Positions 63,982 to 64,000 of a stretch of DNA of 64,000 nt are shown here, piece after piece. This DNA comes from Sinorhizobium terangae. GTDB lineage: Bacteria; Pseudomonadota; Alphaproteobacteria; Rhizobiales; Rhizobiaceae. Numbering within the stretch: the stretch's first letter is position 1; each line of letters starts with the position of its first letter. Position numbers and translations under genes: made by a program. The notes under the pieces were generated by a model. That model searched no databases and had not been told where the DNA came from. It saw nothing but the letters and a program-made list of their open reading frames with translations. The stretch is from the NCBI RefSeq assembly GCF_009601505.1, contig NZ_WITC01000061.1, forward strand, positions 124,001-188,000, read 5' to 3'.

Positions 63982-64000
63982 ACATAGGTGCTCTCATTAA

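Overview
The window reads as a high-GC alphaproteobacterial replicon, most likely Sinorhizobium/Ensifer. The gene mix (C-P lyase, pcaDCHGB with PcaQ, pcaIJF with PcaR, many sugar transporters, short dispersed palindromes) recalls the pSymB-type chromid of that genus. This is inferred from gene content; no rRNA, tRNA or replication origin was seen.

Layout. 1-1858: the 3' end of a phosphonate C-P lyase operon (phnK partial, phnL, an acetyltransferase). 1955-4579: a DUF922 protease-like protein, a DUF992 exported protein, a gene remnant, a hypothetical protein, and a membrane protein resembling Pycsar effectors (PycTM/DUF5706). 4711-10343: a coupled pair, a FecR-TPR-beta-barrel outer-membrane protein and a CHASE2 class III cyclase. 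10367-19843: an acyl-CoA catabolic island (enoyl-CoA hydratase, SDR, thiolase plus DUF35 partner, LysR regulator, MHS transporter, beta-hydroxyacid dehydrogenase, family III CoA-transferase, aldehyde dehydrogenase). Its divergent promoters share a 17-bp GTTGA-N7-(T/G)CAAC operator. 20053-22659: an MFS efflux protein and an FAD/NAD(P)-binding protein.

23178-27939: pcaDCHGB with divergent pcaQ (protocatechuate to 3-oxoadipate). 28007-31035: GNAT, gamma-glutamyltransferase and a sulfite-oxidase-like molybdoenzyme. 31578-36701: a polysaccharide locus (two glycosyltransferases, a flippase, a pyruvyltransferase). 37163-45834: an accessory stretch with an acyl-CoA ligase, a dinucleotide-binding reductase, a SAM-cyclase-ATPase-TPR regulator, and a coupled operon of a 99-aa protein, YcaO and TfuA, with a 45-aa ORF overlapping the tfuA stop. 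45859-49660: pcaR and pcaIJF, finishing the beta-ketoadipate pathway.

49800-52148: acylphosphatase; a probable small RNA whose hairpin loops display CCUCCUCCC, behind an RpoH-like promoter; and an ECF sigma factor with a DUF4142-cupredoxin operon. Identical two-block promoters precede the sigma gene and that operon. 52188-61370: a LacI-controlled glycoside regulon (GH42 beta-galactosidase, LacI repressor, GH63/GH37-like hydrolase, complete sugar ABC importer) with AAACGTTT operators at both promoters. 61597-63981: a decayed sugar isomerase, a DUF892 ferritin-like protein, CsbD, a low-affinity iron permease-like protein and RIME-like repeats.

The strongest candidates for new biology are the YcaO-TfuA operon with its unexplained partners, the anti-Shine-Dalgarno small RNA next to the ECF module, and the PycTM-like protein beside a cyclase operon.
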